Assembly: GCA_964399635.1 (NCBI GenBank)
Contig: CAYNRU010000046.1
Span: 19,855-83,854 of the forward strand
Length of the DNA: 64,000 nucleotides
Reading direction: 5' to 3'
From: UBA4615 sp964399635
Lineage (GTDB): Bacteria; Pseudomonadota; Gammaproteobacteria; Burkholderiales; Burkholderiaceae_E
Part shown: positions 25,502 through 33,831 of the stretch, piece after piece
Numbering within the stretch: position 1 is the first letter of the stretch
Layout of the letters: each line of letters opens with the position of its first letter
Made by a program: the position numbers and the translations under genes
Notes under the pieces: generated by a model
What the model saw: only the letters and a program-made list of their open reading frames with translations
Database searches by the model: none
Told to the model about the DNA's origin: nothing

Positions 25502-26953
25502 TCAGGGCAGGCGCATCGACTGCCAGCGCAGCGAGCGCCAGCGCCAGGCGAGCGCCGAGCCGAGCAGGCCCACGTAGACCACCGCCGCGATCCACCCGCC
25601 CACCGCACCCCAGCCCAGCCCGGGCATCCCGTCGACCCAGCCCTGGCCCGGCGCGAACGCGAGCAGGTGCGTGAGCGGCACGAACACACCCCAGGCCAGC
25701 ACGAGCAGCAGCAGCGCCGGAAAGCGCGTGTCCCCCGCGCCGCGCAGGCAAAAGCCGCATCCGATGTTCAGGCCGTCGAAGATCTGGTAGGCCGCGGCGA
25801 TCCAGAGCAGCGTGCAGCCGAGCGCGATCACCGCCGCCGCCTGCGGGTCGGAGGCCGACACGAACAGCGGCATCAGCCACGGCCCGCTCGCTGCCAGCAC
25901 GAAGCCGGTGCAGAACATGTAGGCCACCGCCAGCACGATCGTGCGGCTGCCCACCCGCCGCGCCCAGTCGCGGTCGCCGGCGCCAATCGACTGTCCGACC
26001 AGCGTGGTGCCCGCCATGCCCAGGCCCACAGCCGGCATGTAGGCGACCGAGGTCAGCATCATCACGATCTGGCTTGCAGCCCCGGGCGTGGCGCCCAGGC
26101 GCGTCAGCATCGCCTGGAAGGCGGCGAGCCCGAGGATGTCGAAGGCGATCGACAGGCCGACCGGCAGCCCCAGGCTCAGCGTCGCGACGATCGAGCCGCG
26201 GCGCGGGCGCCACAGCCGCGTCGAGCCGTAGACGCCGCGGTAGCGCTTCGACAGGAAGACCGCCATCGCGGCCGCGAGGCCGGCGCAGATCGACAGCGTG
26301 GTGGCCCACGCCGCGCCGGCCACGCCCCAGCCCAGCCCGAACATCAGCCACTCGTTGAGGACCGCGTTGACGACCGCGACGAAGACGTTGACGGCGAGCG
26401 CGATCCGCACGTGCCCGATGCCCATGAAGAACGAGCCTAGCGCCCACAGGCCCACCGCCAGCCCGCCGCCCAGCATGCGCGGCGTCCAGTAGGCGAGCGA
26501 CAGCGGCACGACGTCGGCCGGCAGGCCGAGCGCGGGGACGATCCAGGGTCCGGCCCACGCGAGCGCGGCAAAGACCGGCACCAGCACCAGCCCCGCCCAC
26601 AGGCCCGACCACGCGGCCTGACCGGCGCGGCGGTAGCGCCCGCCGCCGTAGGCCTGGGCCGCGAAGGTCTGCACCACCATGCCGACGCCACCCAGCAGCA
26701 GCAGCAAGCCGAGCACCACCCAGTACACGCCGCCGACCGCCGCGACCGCCTGCGCCGAGATGCGCCCGATGAACCAGGTGTCCGTCAGGTTGAGGACGGC
26801 CTGGAGGCTCGAGTTGACGAACAGCGGCAGCGCGATCGCGATGATCGCGCGGTGGTCGACGTGCACGCGGCCCGCTGCGTCGACGCGCCGGGCCGGCAGC
26901 GCGGGCCGGCGCGGCGTGCCCCCTGCCTCAGGCGCGTCGGCGTCAACCCGCAC
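25502..26953 (-). CDS. MATE-family efflux transporter
   Basis: A 483-residue multidrug/toxic-compound extrusion protein with about 12 membrane helices in two homologous halves. Family features include IALPLFVNSSLQAVLNLTDTWFIGRI at the N-terminal lobe and the second-lobe repeat FQAMLTRLGATPGAASQIV. It probably exports cationic or organic compounds with Na+ or H+ exchange, which is known of the family and not shown here. The start is GTG at 26953; an Arg/Pro-rich stretch of about 30 residues precedes the first helix, so a later start is possible. Confidence 0.93.
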   Translation of the reverse strand: MRVDADAPEAGGTPRRPALPARRVDAAGRVHVDHRAIIAIALPLFVNSSLQAVLNLTDTWFIGRISAQAVAAVGGVYWVVLGLLLLLGGVGMVVQTFAAQAYGGGRYRRAGQAAWSGLWAGLVLVPVFAALAWAGPWIVPALGLPADVVPLSLAYWTPRMLGGGLAVGLWALGSFFMGIGHVRIALAVNVFVAVVNAVLNEWLMFGLGWGVAGAAWATTLSICAGLAAAMAVFLSKRYRGVYGSTRLWRPRRGSIVATLSLGLPVGLSIAFDILGLAAFQAMLTRLGATPGAASQIVMMLTSVAYMPAVGLGMAGTTLVGQSIGAGDRDWARRVGSRTIVLAVAYMFCTGFVLAASGPWLMPLFVSASDPQAAAVIALGCTLLWIAAAYQIFDGLNIGCGFCLRGAGDTRFPALLLLVLAWGVFVPLTHLLAFAPGQGWVDGMPGLGWGAVGGWIAAVVYVGLLGSALAWRWRSLRWQSMRLP

Positions 26954-27277
26954 GCAGGCCGTCCGGAAGGTCGATCGGGTGGTTCACCAGCATGCGGCCC
27001 GGGCTCTCTCGTGCATCGTGGGCGACCGCGAGCGGTCGAGCGGCGGGATCATGCCGGCAGCGGATCGTATACCGGTACCGCGCGGACAGCGGTCCAGCCC
27101 GCGCACCCGCGGGCCATCGGTGCGCCCGCCGGCATGGCGGACGGGCTGCCCGGACGGGCGCCGGACCCGTCGTAGACTATGGGATCGATCGCCGGACGCA
27201 ACCGCGCCCGTGCCCGCGGGCATGGCGCCGCACGGCCGGGCGGCACACGCACGCGCGCACAACCAGGAGACAGGATC
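26954..27277. other. Divergent intergenic region, MATE/PhyH
   Basis: A 324-base region between divergent genes. It contains two AT-containing spots in otherwise GC-rich DNA: GATCGTATACC near 27063-27073 and GTAGACTATGG near 27173-27183; the latter could provide a -10 for the rightward dioxygenase gene about 95 bases from its ATG. A ribosome-binding site (AGGAG) lies just before the gene at 27278. No RNA gene or credible small coding frame was found. Confidence 0.4.
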
Positions 27278-28438
27278 ATGGAGACACGCCCGGAGCAGCC
27301 CGACGCCGAACAGGCCCATGAGGCCGCGATGCGCCGCTACCTGCGCGAAGGCGAGGCCAGGGCCTACGCGCTCGGCAACCGCGGCCCGATCCGGCGCACC
27401 GCCGACGGCGGCATCCACCCCGACATCCTCGAGGCCTACCGGCGCTGCGGCTTCTACGTCTTCGAGGGCGTGCTGTCCGCGGAGGAACTGACCGAGATCG
27501 ACGCCGACATCCGCGGCAACGTGCTCGAGCGTCTGCCGGTGCGGCACGATGCCACGGTCGACGCGCGAGGCCGGCCGGCGATCGGCGTCGGCCACGCGGC
27601 GCCGACGCTGTTCTGGGCGAAGCCGCTGGCCGACCCGTTCGGGGGCACCACGCTCGCCAACGGCCGCCACCCGGTGAAGATGCACGAGCCCACCGCCGCC
27701 GCCGACGCGCCCGAGGAGATCGTGTACCTGATCCTCGGGCCGCTGCAGTTCTCGGAGACGCACCTGCGCGTCTACGGCCATCCCGACCTGCTCGCGGTCG
27801 CGGCCGCGGTCAACGGCGACGACTTCGTGCCCTTCAACGAGGCGCTGTTCATCAAGGCGCCGGGGCTCGGCGCCTCGGTGGCGTGGCACCGCGACGGCGT
27901 GACCCACTGGGACAGCCCCGACTGGGACGAAGGCACGCACGGCTTCAACTTCATGGCGCAGGTCTACGGCTGCACCCCGGCCAACGGCGTGTGGGTCGTG
28001 CCCGGCACGCACAAGATGCGCCGCGTCGACATCAAGGCGATGTGCGCGGCCGCAGGCTCCGAGCGCCTGCCCGAGGCGGTCCCGATCATCTGCGCGCCCG
28101 GCGACGTCGCGATCACCAACCGGCAGGCGATACACGGCTCGTTCGCCAACACCAGTCCCGACTGGCGGCTGACGCTGAACCTGGGCTTCCACCGTCGTCG
28201 CTCGGTGCTCGGCGTGCAGGGCGGCGGCATCCATGCGGCACCCGCGATCTTCGACGAGGCGCGGATCCGCGAGCGGGCGCGCGTGATCGGCTACGGCATC
28301 GACGCGCGCCGCCGGCGCTTCCCCGGCGAGACGCCGTTCGTGTACCGGCCGCATGCCGACGCCGGCGAGACCTGGCGCTGGGACGAGGCGGCGCGCGCGA
28401 CGATGCGCGACTACAACCGGCTGGACCTCAGCATCTGA
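27278..28438 (+). CDS. Phytanoyl-CoA dioxygenase (PhyH) family protein
   Basis: A 386-residue Fe(II)/2-oxoglutarate-dependent dioxygenase fold. The iron-binding HxD is in VAWHRDGVTHWDS, and the distal His is in QAIHGSFANTS with the 2-oxoglutarate-binding Arg in WRLTLNLGF. Between them are FNFMAQVYGCTPANGVWVVPGTH. The protein is longer than many PhyH members, with an extended N-terminus of about 50 residues and a conserved-looking C-terminal extension. AGGAG lies 8 bases before the ATG at 27278. The substrate is unknown; family members hydroxylate varied small molecules. It stands alone. Confidence 0.9.
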   Translation: METRPEQPDAEQAHEAAMRRYLREGEARAYALGNRGPIRRTADGGIHPDILEAYRRCGFYVFEGVLSAEELTEIDADIRGNVLERLPVRHDATVDARGRPAIGVGHAAPTLFWAKPLADPFGGTTLANGRHPVKMHEPTAAADAPEEIVYLILGPLQFSETHLRVYGHPDLLAVAAAVNGDDFVPFNEALFIKAPGLGASVAWHRDGVTHWDSPDWDEGTHGFNFMAQVYGCTPANGVWVVPGTHKMRRVDIKAMCAAAGSERLPEAVPIICAPGDVAITNRQAIHGSFANTSPDWRLTLNLGFHRRRSVLGVQGGGIHAAPAIFDEARIRERARVIGYGIDARRRRFPGETPFVYRPHADAGETWRWDEAARATMRDYNRLDLSI

Positions 28439-28445
28439 GGAGGCG

Positions 28446-28817
28446 TCAGGCCAGATCGTCGAGGTCGACGGCCAGCGCGGCAGCGATCCGCTTGAGGACG
28501 GCCACCGTCGGCTGGCGCTTGCCGCTTTCGATCTGGGACACGTAGGGCGCGGAGACCTCGGCCGCGAAAGCCAGCGCCTGAACCGTCAGTGCGCGATGCT
28601 CCCGCCAGACACGCACCGGGGCCTCCCCGCCCAGCAGACGATTCACGACGGCTGCAGGGACTGTCTGCGCCATGCCTGCCCGGCGCGCCCGGCGGAAATC
28701 CGCGACCGCGCGTGCATCGCCGGCCCGAGCGGCCTGGGCGACCAGTCGGTTGTACTCGTCGATCGGCACGACGGCGAACATGCGCCGGCGGCCTTGAACG
28801 ATGAATTGGACGTTCAC
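28446..28817 (-). CDS. Xre-type antitoxin of a type II toxin-antitoxin pair
   Basis: A 123-residue protein read from GTG at 28817. The N-terminal half (VNVQFIVQGRRRMFAVVPIDEYNRLV) resembles a Phd-like or linker region; the C-terminal half is a helix-turn-helix of Xre type (ALTVQALAFAAEVSAPYVSQIESGKRQPTVAVLKRIAAAL). The GTG overlaps the toxin stop by four bases (GTGA), so translation is coupled. Toxin first and Xre antitoxin second is the HigBA order. It would bind and neutralise the toxin and repress its own promoter (family knowledge). Confidence 0.85.
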   Translation of the reverse strand: MNVQFIVQGRRRMFAVVPIDEYNRLVAQAARAGDARAVADFRRARRAGMAQTVPAAVVNRLLGGEAPVRVWREHRALTVQALAFAAEVSAPYVSQIESGKRQPTVAVLKRIAAALAVDLDDLA

Positions 28818-29068
28818 TCGTATGCCTCTGCGCGCGATGCGATCCGGATGACGATCACGACCAGGGCGCCGCGATCGAGTTCGTACACGACTCGCCATTC
28901 ACCGACCCGAAGCCGATAGGCGTCGAGACCGACCAGGCGCCTGACGTTGCTCGCGGCCTGCGGATCGGCGGCGAGCCGCTCGAGGGCGACCCGGATCGCC
29001 GCCGACACCTTGGCCGGCGCGCGTCGCAACGCCTTGACCGACTGCCGGCTGAACTCGATCCGATACGT
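28814..29068 (-). CDS. RelE/ParE-family toxin with no standard start codon
   Basis: The reading frame encodes a full RelE-like fold: YRIEFSRQSVKALRRAP at the N-terminus, the central AYRLRVGEWRVVYELD and the closing LVVIVIRIASRAEAYE. RelE-type toxins cleave mRNA or inhibit gyrase (family knowledge). The N-terminal position where an ATG is expected reads ACG (29068-29066), giving 84 residues, the usual size. Upstream in frame a TAG stop lies at about 29107-29105 and only CTG intervenes; the first standard start (TTG 29029) would delete the first strand and part of helix 1. So the toxin may be silenced, or use a non-canonical start. Boundaries at the 5' end are uncertain. Confidence 0.72.
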   Translation of the reverse strand, partial: TYRIEFSRQSVKALRRAPAKVSAAIRVALERLAADPQAASNVRRLVGLDAYRLRVGEWRVVYELDRGALVVIVIRIASRAEAYE

Positions 29069-29149
29069 GGATCGACAATAGCGTCTCGCCAGTATCTCAC
29101 GGAGCTATCCGCTACGCCATCCGTTATAGGCCAGACGGCTGCGAGCGGC

Positions 29150-31900
29150 TCACCGCGTCCAGGGCGCCTCCCCGCCCGCCACCCTGGCCCGCGCCCGCGC
29201 CAGGCTCGCGTCGTCCGCCCGGCCCTGCGCGTGCAGCGCGTGCACCGCCGCATGCGCGATCGAGGCCGCATCCACCTCGAAGAACGCGCGCAGCGCCGCG
29301 CGCGTGTCGCTGCGCCCGAAGCCGTCGGTGCCGAGCGTCAGGTAGCGGCGCTCGCGCGGCACGAACGCGCGGATCGATTCGGGCACCGCGCGCACATAGT
29401 CGCTGACCGCGACCACCGGCGCGTCCGAGCCGGCGAGCAGCCGCGCGACCTGCGGCGTGGCGGCGGCGCCGCCGAGCCGCGCGGCGCGCTCGCAGGCCAT
29501 GCCGTCGCGCGCAAGCTCGCTCCAGCTGGTCGCGCTCATCACCTCGGCGGCGATGCCGTGCTCGGCCGCGAGCAGGTCGGCGGCGGCGAGTGCCTCGGCG
29601 AGCAGCGCGCCACTGCCCATCAGCGTCACGTCGGCGACCGGCGCCGTGGCGGCACGCAGTCGGTACAGGCCACGCACCAGGTCCTCGCGCACGCCCTCGG
29701 GCAGGCTCGGCTGCGGCTGGTTCTCGTTGCCCACGGTCACGTAGTGGAAGACGTCGCGCTGCTGCTCGAGCATCTCTCGCATGCCGTGCTCGACGATCAC
29801 CGCGAGCTCGCCGGCCGACGCCGGGTCCCAGGCGCGGCAGTTGGGCACGGTGGCCGCGACCAGGTGGGAGCTGCCGTCCTGGTGCTGCAGGCCCTCGCCG
29901 CCCAGCGTCGTGCGCCCGGCGGTCGCGCCGATCAGGAAGCCGCGCGCGCGCTGGTCGGCCGCCGCCCAGATCTGGTCGCCCACCCGCTGGAAGCCGAACA
30001 TCGAGTAGTACACGTAGAAGGGCAGCATCGCCAGGCCGTGCACCGAGTAGGCGGTGGCCGCGGCCGTCCAGGAGGCGAGCGCACCCGCCTCGGTGATGCC
30101 CTCCTCGAGGATCTGGCCGTCGATCGCCTCGCGGTAGGACAGCATCGAGCCGATGTCCTCGGGCTCGTAGCGCTGGCCGACCGACGAGTAGATGCCCACC
30201 TGCTTGAAGAGGTTCGCCATGCCGAAGGTGCGCGCCTCGTCGGCGACGATGGGCACGATGCGGGGCCCGAGCGCCGGGTCCTTCATCAGGCCGCCGAGCA
30301 TCCGCACGAAGGCCATGGTGGTGGACATCTCGCGGTCGGCGGCCGCGAGCGCGAAGCCGCCCCAGCCCTCGATCGGCGGCACCGGCAGCGGCGCGCAGTC
30401 GGTGCGGCGCGCGGGCATCGCGCCGCCGAGCGCCGCTCGCCGCTCGCGCAGGTAGGCCATCGCGGCCGAGTCCTCGGCGGGTCTGACGAACTCGAGCGCC
30501 TCGGCCTGGGCATCCGACATCGGCAGGTGGAAACGATCGCGGAACTCGAGCAGCGCCTCGGGGTCGAGCTTCTTTTGCTGGTGCGTGGTCATGCGGCCCT
30601 GGCCCGCGCGGCCCATGCCGAAGCCCTTCTTGGTGTGCGCGAGGATCACGGTCGGCTGGCCGACGTGGCGCGCGGCCGCATGGTAGGCGGCGTACAGCTT
30701 CACCGGGTCGTGGCCGCCGCGGGTGAGCCGGTCGATCTGCTCGTCGGTCATGCCCTGCGACAGCGCGCGCAGCGCCTCGCTCTGGCCGAAGAAGCGCTCG
30801 CGGTTGAAGCGGCCGTCGGTGGCGGCCAGGGTCTGGAACTGACCGTCGACCGTGCCGTCGAACGCATCGATCAGCGCGCCCTGCAGGTCGCGGGCGAGCA
30901 GACCGTCCCAGTCGCTGCCCCAGACCAGCTTGATCACGTTCCAGCCGGCGCCGCGGAACAACGCCTCGAGCTCGTCGACGATGCGCCCGTTGCCGCGCAC
31001 CGGGCCGTCGAGCCGCTGCAGGTTGCAGTTGACGACGAACACCAGATTGTCGAGCCGCTCGCGGGCGGCGAGCGTCAGCGCGCTCATCGACTCGGGCTCG
31101 TCCATCTCGCCGTCGCCGAAGATGCCCCACACCTTGCGGTGCGACGCATGGCCGTCGGTCCCGGGGAAGCCTGCGCACGCGAGCAGGCCGCGGTGCTCGA
31201 GGTAGCGCACGAAGCGCGCCTGGTAGATCGAACTGATCGGGCCGATGCCCATCGAGCCGGTGGGGAACTGCCAGAAGTCCGGCATCAGCCACGGGTGCGG
31301 ATAGCTGGACAGGCCGCGCGCGCCGGCCTGGGGCGCGACCAGCTCGCGCCGATAGTGCTCGAGGTCGGCCGCATGCAGGCGGCCCTCAAGGAAGGCTCGG
31401 GCGTACACGCCGGGCGCGGAGTGCGGCTGCATGTAGACCAGGTCGCCACCGAACTCGCCCTGGCGCGCGCGGAAGAAATGGTTGAAACCGACCTCGAACA
31501 GGTCGGCCGCCGACGCGTAGCTCGCGATGTGGCCGCCGAGCTCGCCGTGGGCGCGGTTGGCGCGGGCCACCATCGCGAGCGCGTTCCAGCGCATCAGCGC
31601 CGACAGCTCGCGCTCGCGCTCGAGGTCGCCGGGGAAGGCGGGCTGCTCGGCGACCGGGATGGTGTTCACATAGGGCGTGTTGAGCGTCGGCGCCCAACGC
31701 AGCCCGGTGCGCGACGCGTGCCGCTGCAGGGCGTCGAGCAGGAAGCGCGCGCGTTGCGGGCCGCCCGACTCGACGACGGCCGCGAGCGATTCCACCCACT
31801 CGGCGGTCTCCTGCGGATCGGGGTCGGGTTCGACGGGACGCGTCGCATCCGCGACGGGCGCGATGGCGGCGAGCGCATCCGGGCGCAATCGGTCGTTCAT
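29150..31900 (-). CDS. AceE-like homodimeric 2-oxoacid dehydrogenase E1
   Basis: A 916-residue thiamine-diphosphate enzyme of the AceE type (E. coli AceE is about 887). The cofactor motif GDGEMDEPES to NCNLQRLDG is at about 262-290, and HHEx-type features such as GGHIASYASAADLFEVGFNHFF are present. It decarboxylates a 2-oxoacid and passes the acyl group to an E2. No E2 or E3 gene is nearby; instead an Lrp-type regulator is divergent. In Pseudomonas putida the AceE homologue MdeB (2-oxobutyrate dehydrogenase) lies beside the Lrp-like MdeR, so a paralogue of that kind is as likely as the main pyruvate dehydrogenase. The ATG is at 31900. Confidence 0.93.
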   Translation of the reverse strand: MNDRLRPDALAAIAPVADATRPVEPDPDPQETAEWVESLAAVVESGGPQRARFLLDALQRHASRTGLRWAPTLNTPYVNTIPVAEQPAFPGDLERERELSALMRWNALAMVARANRAHGELGGHIASYASAADLFEVGFNHFFRARQGEFGGDLVYMQPHSAPGVYARAFLEGRLHAADLEHYRRELVAPQAGARGLSSYPHPWLMPDFWQFPTGSMGIGPISSIYQARFVRYLEHRGLLACAGFPGTDGHASHRKVWGIFGDGEMDEPESMSALTLAARERLDNLVFVVNCNLQRLDGPVRGNGRIVDELEALFRGAGWNVIKLVWGSDWDGLLARDLQGALIDAFDGTVDGQFQTLAATDGRFNRERFFGQSEALRALSQGMTDEQIDRLTRGGHDPVKLYAAYHAAARHVGQPTVILAHTKKGFGMGRAGQGRMTTHQQKKLDPEALLEFRDRFHLPMSDAQAEALEFVRPAEDSAAMAYLRERRAALGGAMPARRTDCAPLPVPPIEGWGGFALAAADREMSTTMAFVRMLGGLMKDPALGPRIVPIVADEARTFGMANLFKQVGIYSSVGQRYEPEDIGSMLSYREAIDGQILEEGITEAGALASWTAAATAYSVHGLAMLPFYVYYSMFGFQRVGDQIWAAADQRARGFLIGATAGRTTLGGEGLQHQDGSSHLVAATVPNCRAWDPASAGELAVIVEHGMREMLEQQRDVFHYVTVGNENQPQPSLPEGVREDLVRGLYRLRAATAPVADVTLMGSGALLAEALAAADLLAAEHGIAAEVMSATSWSELARDGMACERAARLGGAAATPQVARLLAGSDAPVVAVSDYVRAVPESIRAFVPRERRYLTLGTDGFGRSDTRAALRAFFEVDAASIAHAAVHALHAQGRADDASLARARARVAGGEAPWTR

Positions 31901-31954
31901 GTCGTGCAGGCTCCGTTCCAGCCCCCATTCTGTGCCGGACGAGCCGGCCGATGG

Positions 31955-31990
31955 TGCCGAACTGCATCATCCTTGCCGATTGATTCGGCA
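31955..31990. promoter_or_regulatory. Candidate Lrp-type operator in the aceE-like/lrp-like intergenic region
   Basis: A perfect inverted repeat TGCCGA-N5-TCGGCA (31974-31979 with 31985-31990) lies 36 bases before the regulator ATG. A further copy of the half-site TGCCGA is at 31955-31960, 19 bases from the next copy. TATCAT at 31991-31996 directly follows and could be the -10 of the regulator gene. Placement between divergent genes and phased half-sites fit autoregulation and control of the dehydrogenase by the Lrp protein; this is inference. Confidence 0.55.
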
Positions 31991-32025
31991 TATCATGCTC
32001 CAATCCGCGTTCAGGACGACACTTC

Positions 32026-32604
32026 ATGCCGCTCGATGCGATCGACCTGGCCATCCTGGCCGAACTGCAGCGCGATGGCTCGCAGACCAACGTGGCGCTC
32101 GCGGGACGGGTCCACCTGTCACCCTCGCCCTGCCTGGCGCGGGTACGGGCGCTGGAGCGGGCGGGCACGATCCGGCGCTACGTCGCGCTGGTCGATCCCG
32201 AGGCGGTGGGCCTGGGCGTGTCGGTGTTCATCTCGATCAGCCTGCGCGAGCAGAACACCGCGACGCTGGGCGAGTTCGAGCGCCGCATCGCGGACTACGC
32301 CGAGGTGATGGAGGCCTACCTGATGACCGGGGATGCGGACTACCTGCTGCGGGTGGTGGTGTCCGACATCCGCGCGCTCGAGCGCTTCATCCTCGAGCGG
32401 CTGTCCCCGATCCCGGGCGTCGAGAAGATCCGCTCGAGCTTCACGCTCAAGCAGGTGCGCTACGAGACCGCGCTGCCCCTGCGCGCGGCGCCCGGGCCGC
32501 AGCCGCCGCGCGACGCCGCGCCCGCCCGGGCCGCCGCGCGTCCAGCACGGACCGGCAAGCCCGGGGGCGGCGCCGCAGGGCGGGGCCGCGCCGGGCGGCC
32601 ATGA
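32026..32604 (+). CDS. Lrp/AsnC-family transcriptional regulator
   Basis: A 192-residue regulator. The N-terminal helix-turn-helix is LDAIDLAILAELQRDGSQTNVALAGRVHLSPSPCLARV; the C-terminal RAM/effector domain includes VFISISLREQNTATLGEFE and VMEAYLMTGDADYLLRVVV. It carries an Ala/Pro/Arg-rich extension of about 35 residues not usual for the family. It probably senses an amino acid or 2-oxoacid and controls the divergent AceE-like gene through the palindrome at 31974-31990. Its TGA overlaps the next gene (ATGA), so it is co-transcribed with the MFS gene. Confidence 0.94.
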   Translation: MPLDAIDLAILAELQRDGSQTNVALAGRVHLSPSPCLARVRALERAGTIRRYVALVDPEAVGLGVSVFISISLREQNTATLGEFERRIADYAEVMEAYLMTGDADYLLRVVVSDIRALERFILERLSPIPGVEKIRSSFTLKQVRYETALPLRAAPGPQPPRDAAPARAAARPARTGKPGGGAAGRGRAGRP

Positions 32605-33797
32605 GCCGCTTTCCGGCACTGAGGCACCGCGGATTCCGCCGCTACTTCGTCGGCCAGTCGATCGCGCTGGTCGGCGGCTTTGCGCACAACCTGGCGATGG
32701 CATGGCTCGCGTACCGCCTCACCGGCTCGGTGGCGGTGCTGGGCGCGGTCGGCTTCGCGCAGCTCGCGCCGGCGCTGGTCGTGTCGCCGGTCGCGGGCCT
32801 GCTGGCCGACCGCTACCCGCGCCGACGGATGCTGATCGGGCTGCTGTCGGCGGTCGCCGCGCTCGGCCTGCTGCTCGCGCTGCTCACCTGGACCGGCCAC
32901 GTGGACGCGACGGTGCTGATCGTCGCGGCCGCCCTGCGGGGCCTCGCCTTCGCCTGCGAGATCCCGATCCGCCACGCCTTCCTGGGCGATCTCGTGCCCG
33001 ACCGCGAGGCGCTGCCCAACGCGGTCGCGCTCCACTCCACCGCGCTCAACACCGCGCGCTTCATCGGCCCGGCCATCGGCGGCCTGCTGATCGGCTCGGC
33101 GGGCGAGGCCGCCTGCTTCCTGCTGCACCCGCTGACGCTGACCGCGACCATCGTGCAGCTGATGCGCATCCGCACGTCCGAGGCGCATGCGGGCCGACGC
33201 CCCGAGGGCTCGTTCGTGGCGCGCTACCTCGAGGGCTGGCGGCACGCCTTCGCCGACCCCACCATCGCGCGGATGCTGGTGGGCGTGTTCGCGCTCGGCT
33301 TCGGCGTCGGGCCCTACGTGCACCTGATGCCGGCGGCGGTGGCCGAGTTGCACGGCGTGCATCCGGAGCTCGTGGGCATGTTCGTCTCGAGCGCGGGCGT
33401 TGGCGCGATGGTCGCCGCCATGGCGCTGGCCGTGCGCCGCGGCAGCGCGCATCTGCCGGTGATCGCGGTCGCGGGCAACCTGGCCGCGGCCGTGGGGCTC
33501 GCCGTGTTCAGTCGCAGCGGCTGGATACCGCTCGCCGCCGCCGGCATGGTGCTGGTCGGCCTAGGCACGATCGCGCAGGCGGCCTCCACCAACATGACCA
33601 TCCAGAAGCGCGTCGCCGACGACCGTCGCTCGCGCGTGCTGGCGATCTACACCGCGATGTTCATCGGCGCGACGCCGGTGGGCAGCCTGTTCTTCGGCTG
33701 GGTCGGGCAGGCGATCGGGGCGGCCGACGCGCTGCTGGCCGGGGCGCTGGTGGCCGGCGCGGGGGCGGCGTTCACCGCATCCCGGATGCGGGCCTGA
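32601..33797 (+). CDS. MFS transporter of the EntS/DHA3 type
   Basis: A 398-residue inner-membrane protein with about 12 helices. The opening FPALRHRGFRRYFVGQSIALVGGFAHNLAMAWLAY and the loop ADRYPRRRMLIGLLS are typical of DHA3-type exporters (EntS, MefA-like). The ATG at 32601 overlaps the regulator stop by four bases. Co-transcription with an Lrp-type regulator suggests export of an amino-acid-like or sulphur-amino-acid-related compound, but this is weak inference. A GC-rich stretch follows the stop. Confidence 0.92.
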   Translation: MSRFPALRHRGFRRYFVGQSIALVGGFAHNLAMAWLAYRLTGSVAVLGAVGFAQLAPALVVSPVAGLLADRYPRRRMLIGLLSAVAALGLLLALLTWTGHVDATVLIVAAALRGLAFACEIPIRHAFLGDLVPDREALPNAVALHSTALNTARFIGPAIGGLLIGSAGEAACFLLHPLTLTATIVQLMRIRTSEAHAGRRPEGSFVARYLEGWRHAFADPTIARMLVGVFALGFGVGPYVHLMPAAVAELHGVHPELVGMFVSSAGVGAMVAAMALAVRRGSAHLPVIAVAGNLAAAVGLAVFSRSGWIPLAAAGMVLVGLGTIAQAASTNMTIQKRVADDRRSRVLAIYTAMFIGATPVGSLFFGWVGQAIGAADALLAGALVAGAGAAFTASRMRA

Positions 33798-33831
33798 GCG
33801 GGCGCCGCGCACCGGCGCGCACCGCGTCGCG

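Noticed and set aside
28855..29271. Minus-strand frame overlapping the toxin N-terminus and the aceE-like 3' end
   Set aside because: Frame without similarity; the RelE-like protein in the neighbouring frame explains the conserved pattern.
29231..32308. 1,025-codon plus-strand frame antisense to the AceE-like gene
   Set aside because: Composition-driven His/Arg/Ala reading with no motif; the opposite strand carries a full AceE-type enzyme and this frame even runs into the regulator.
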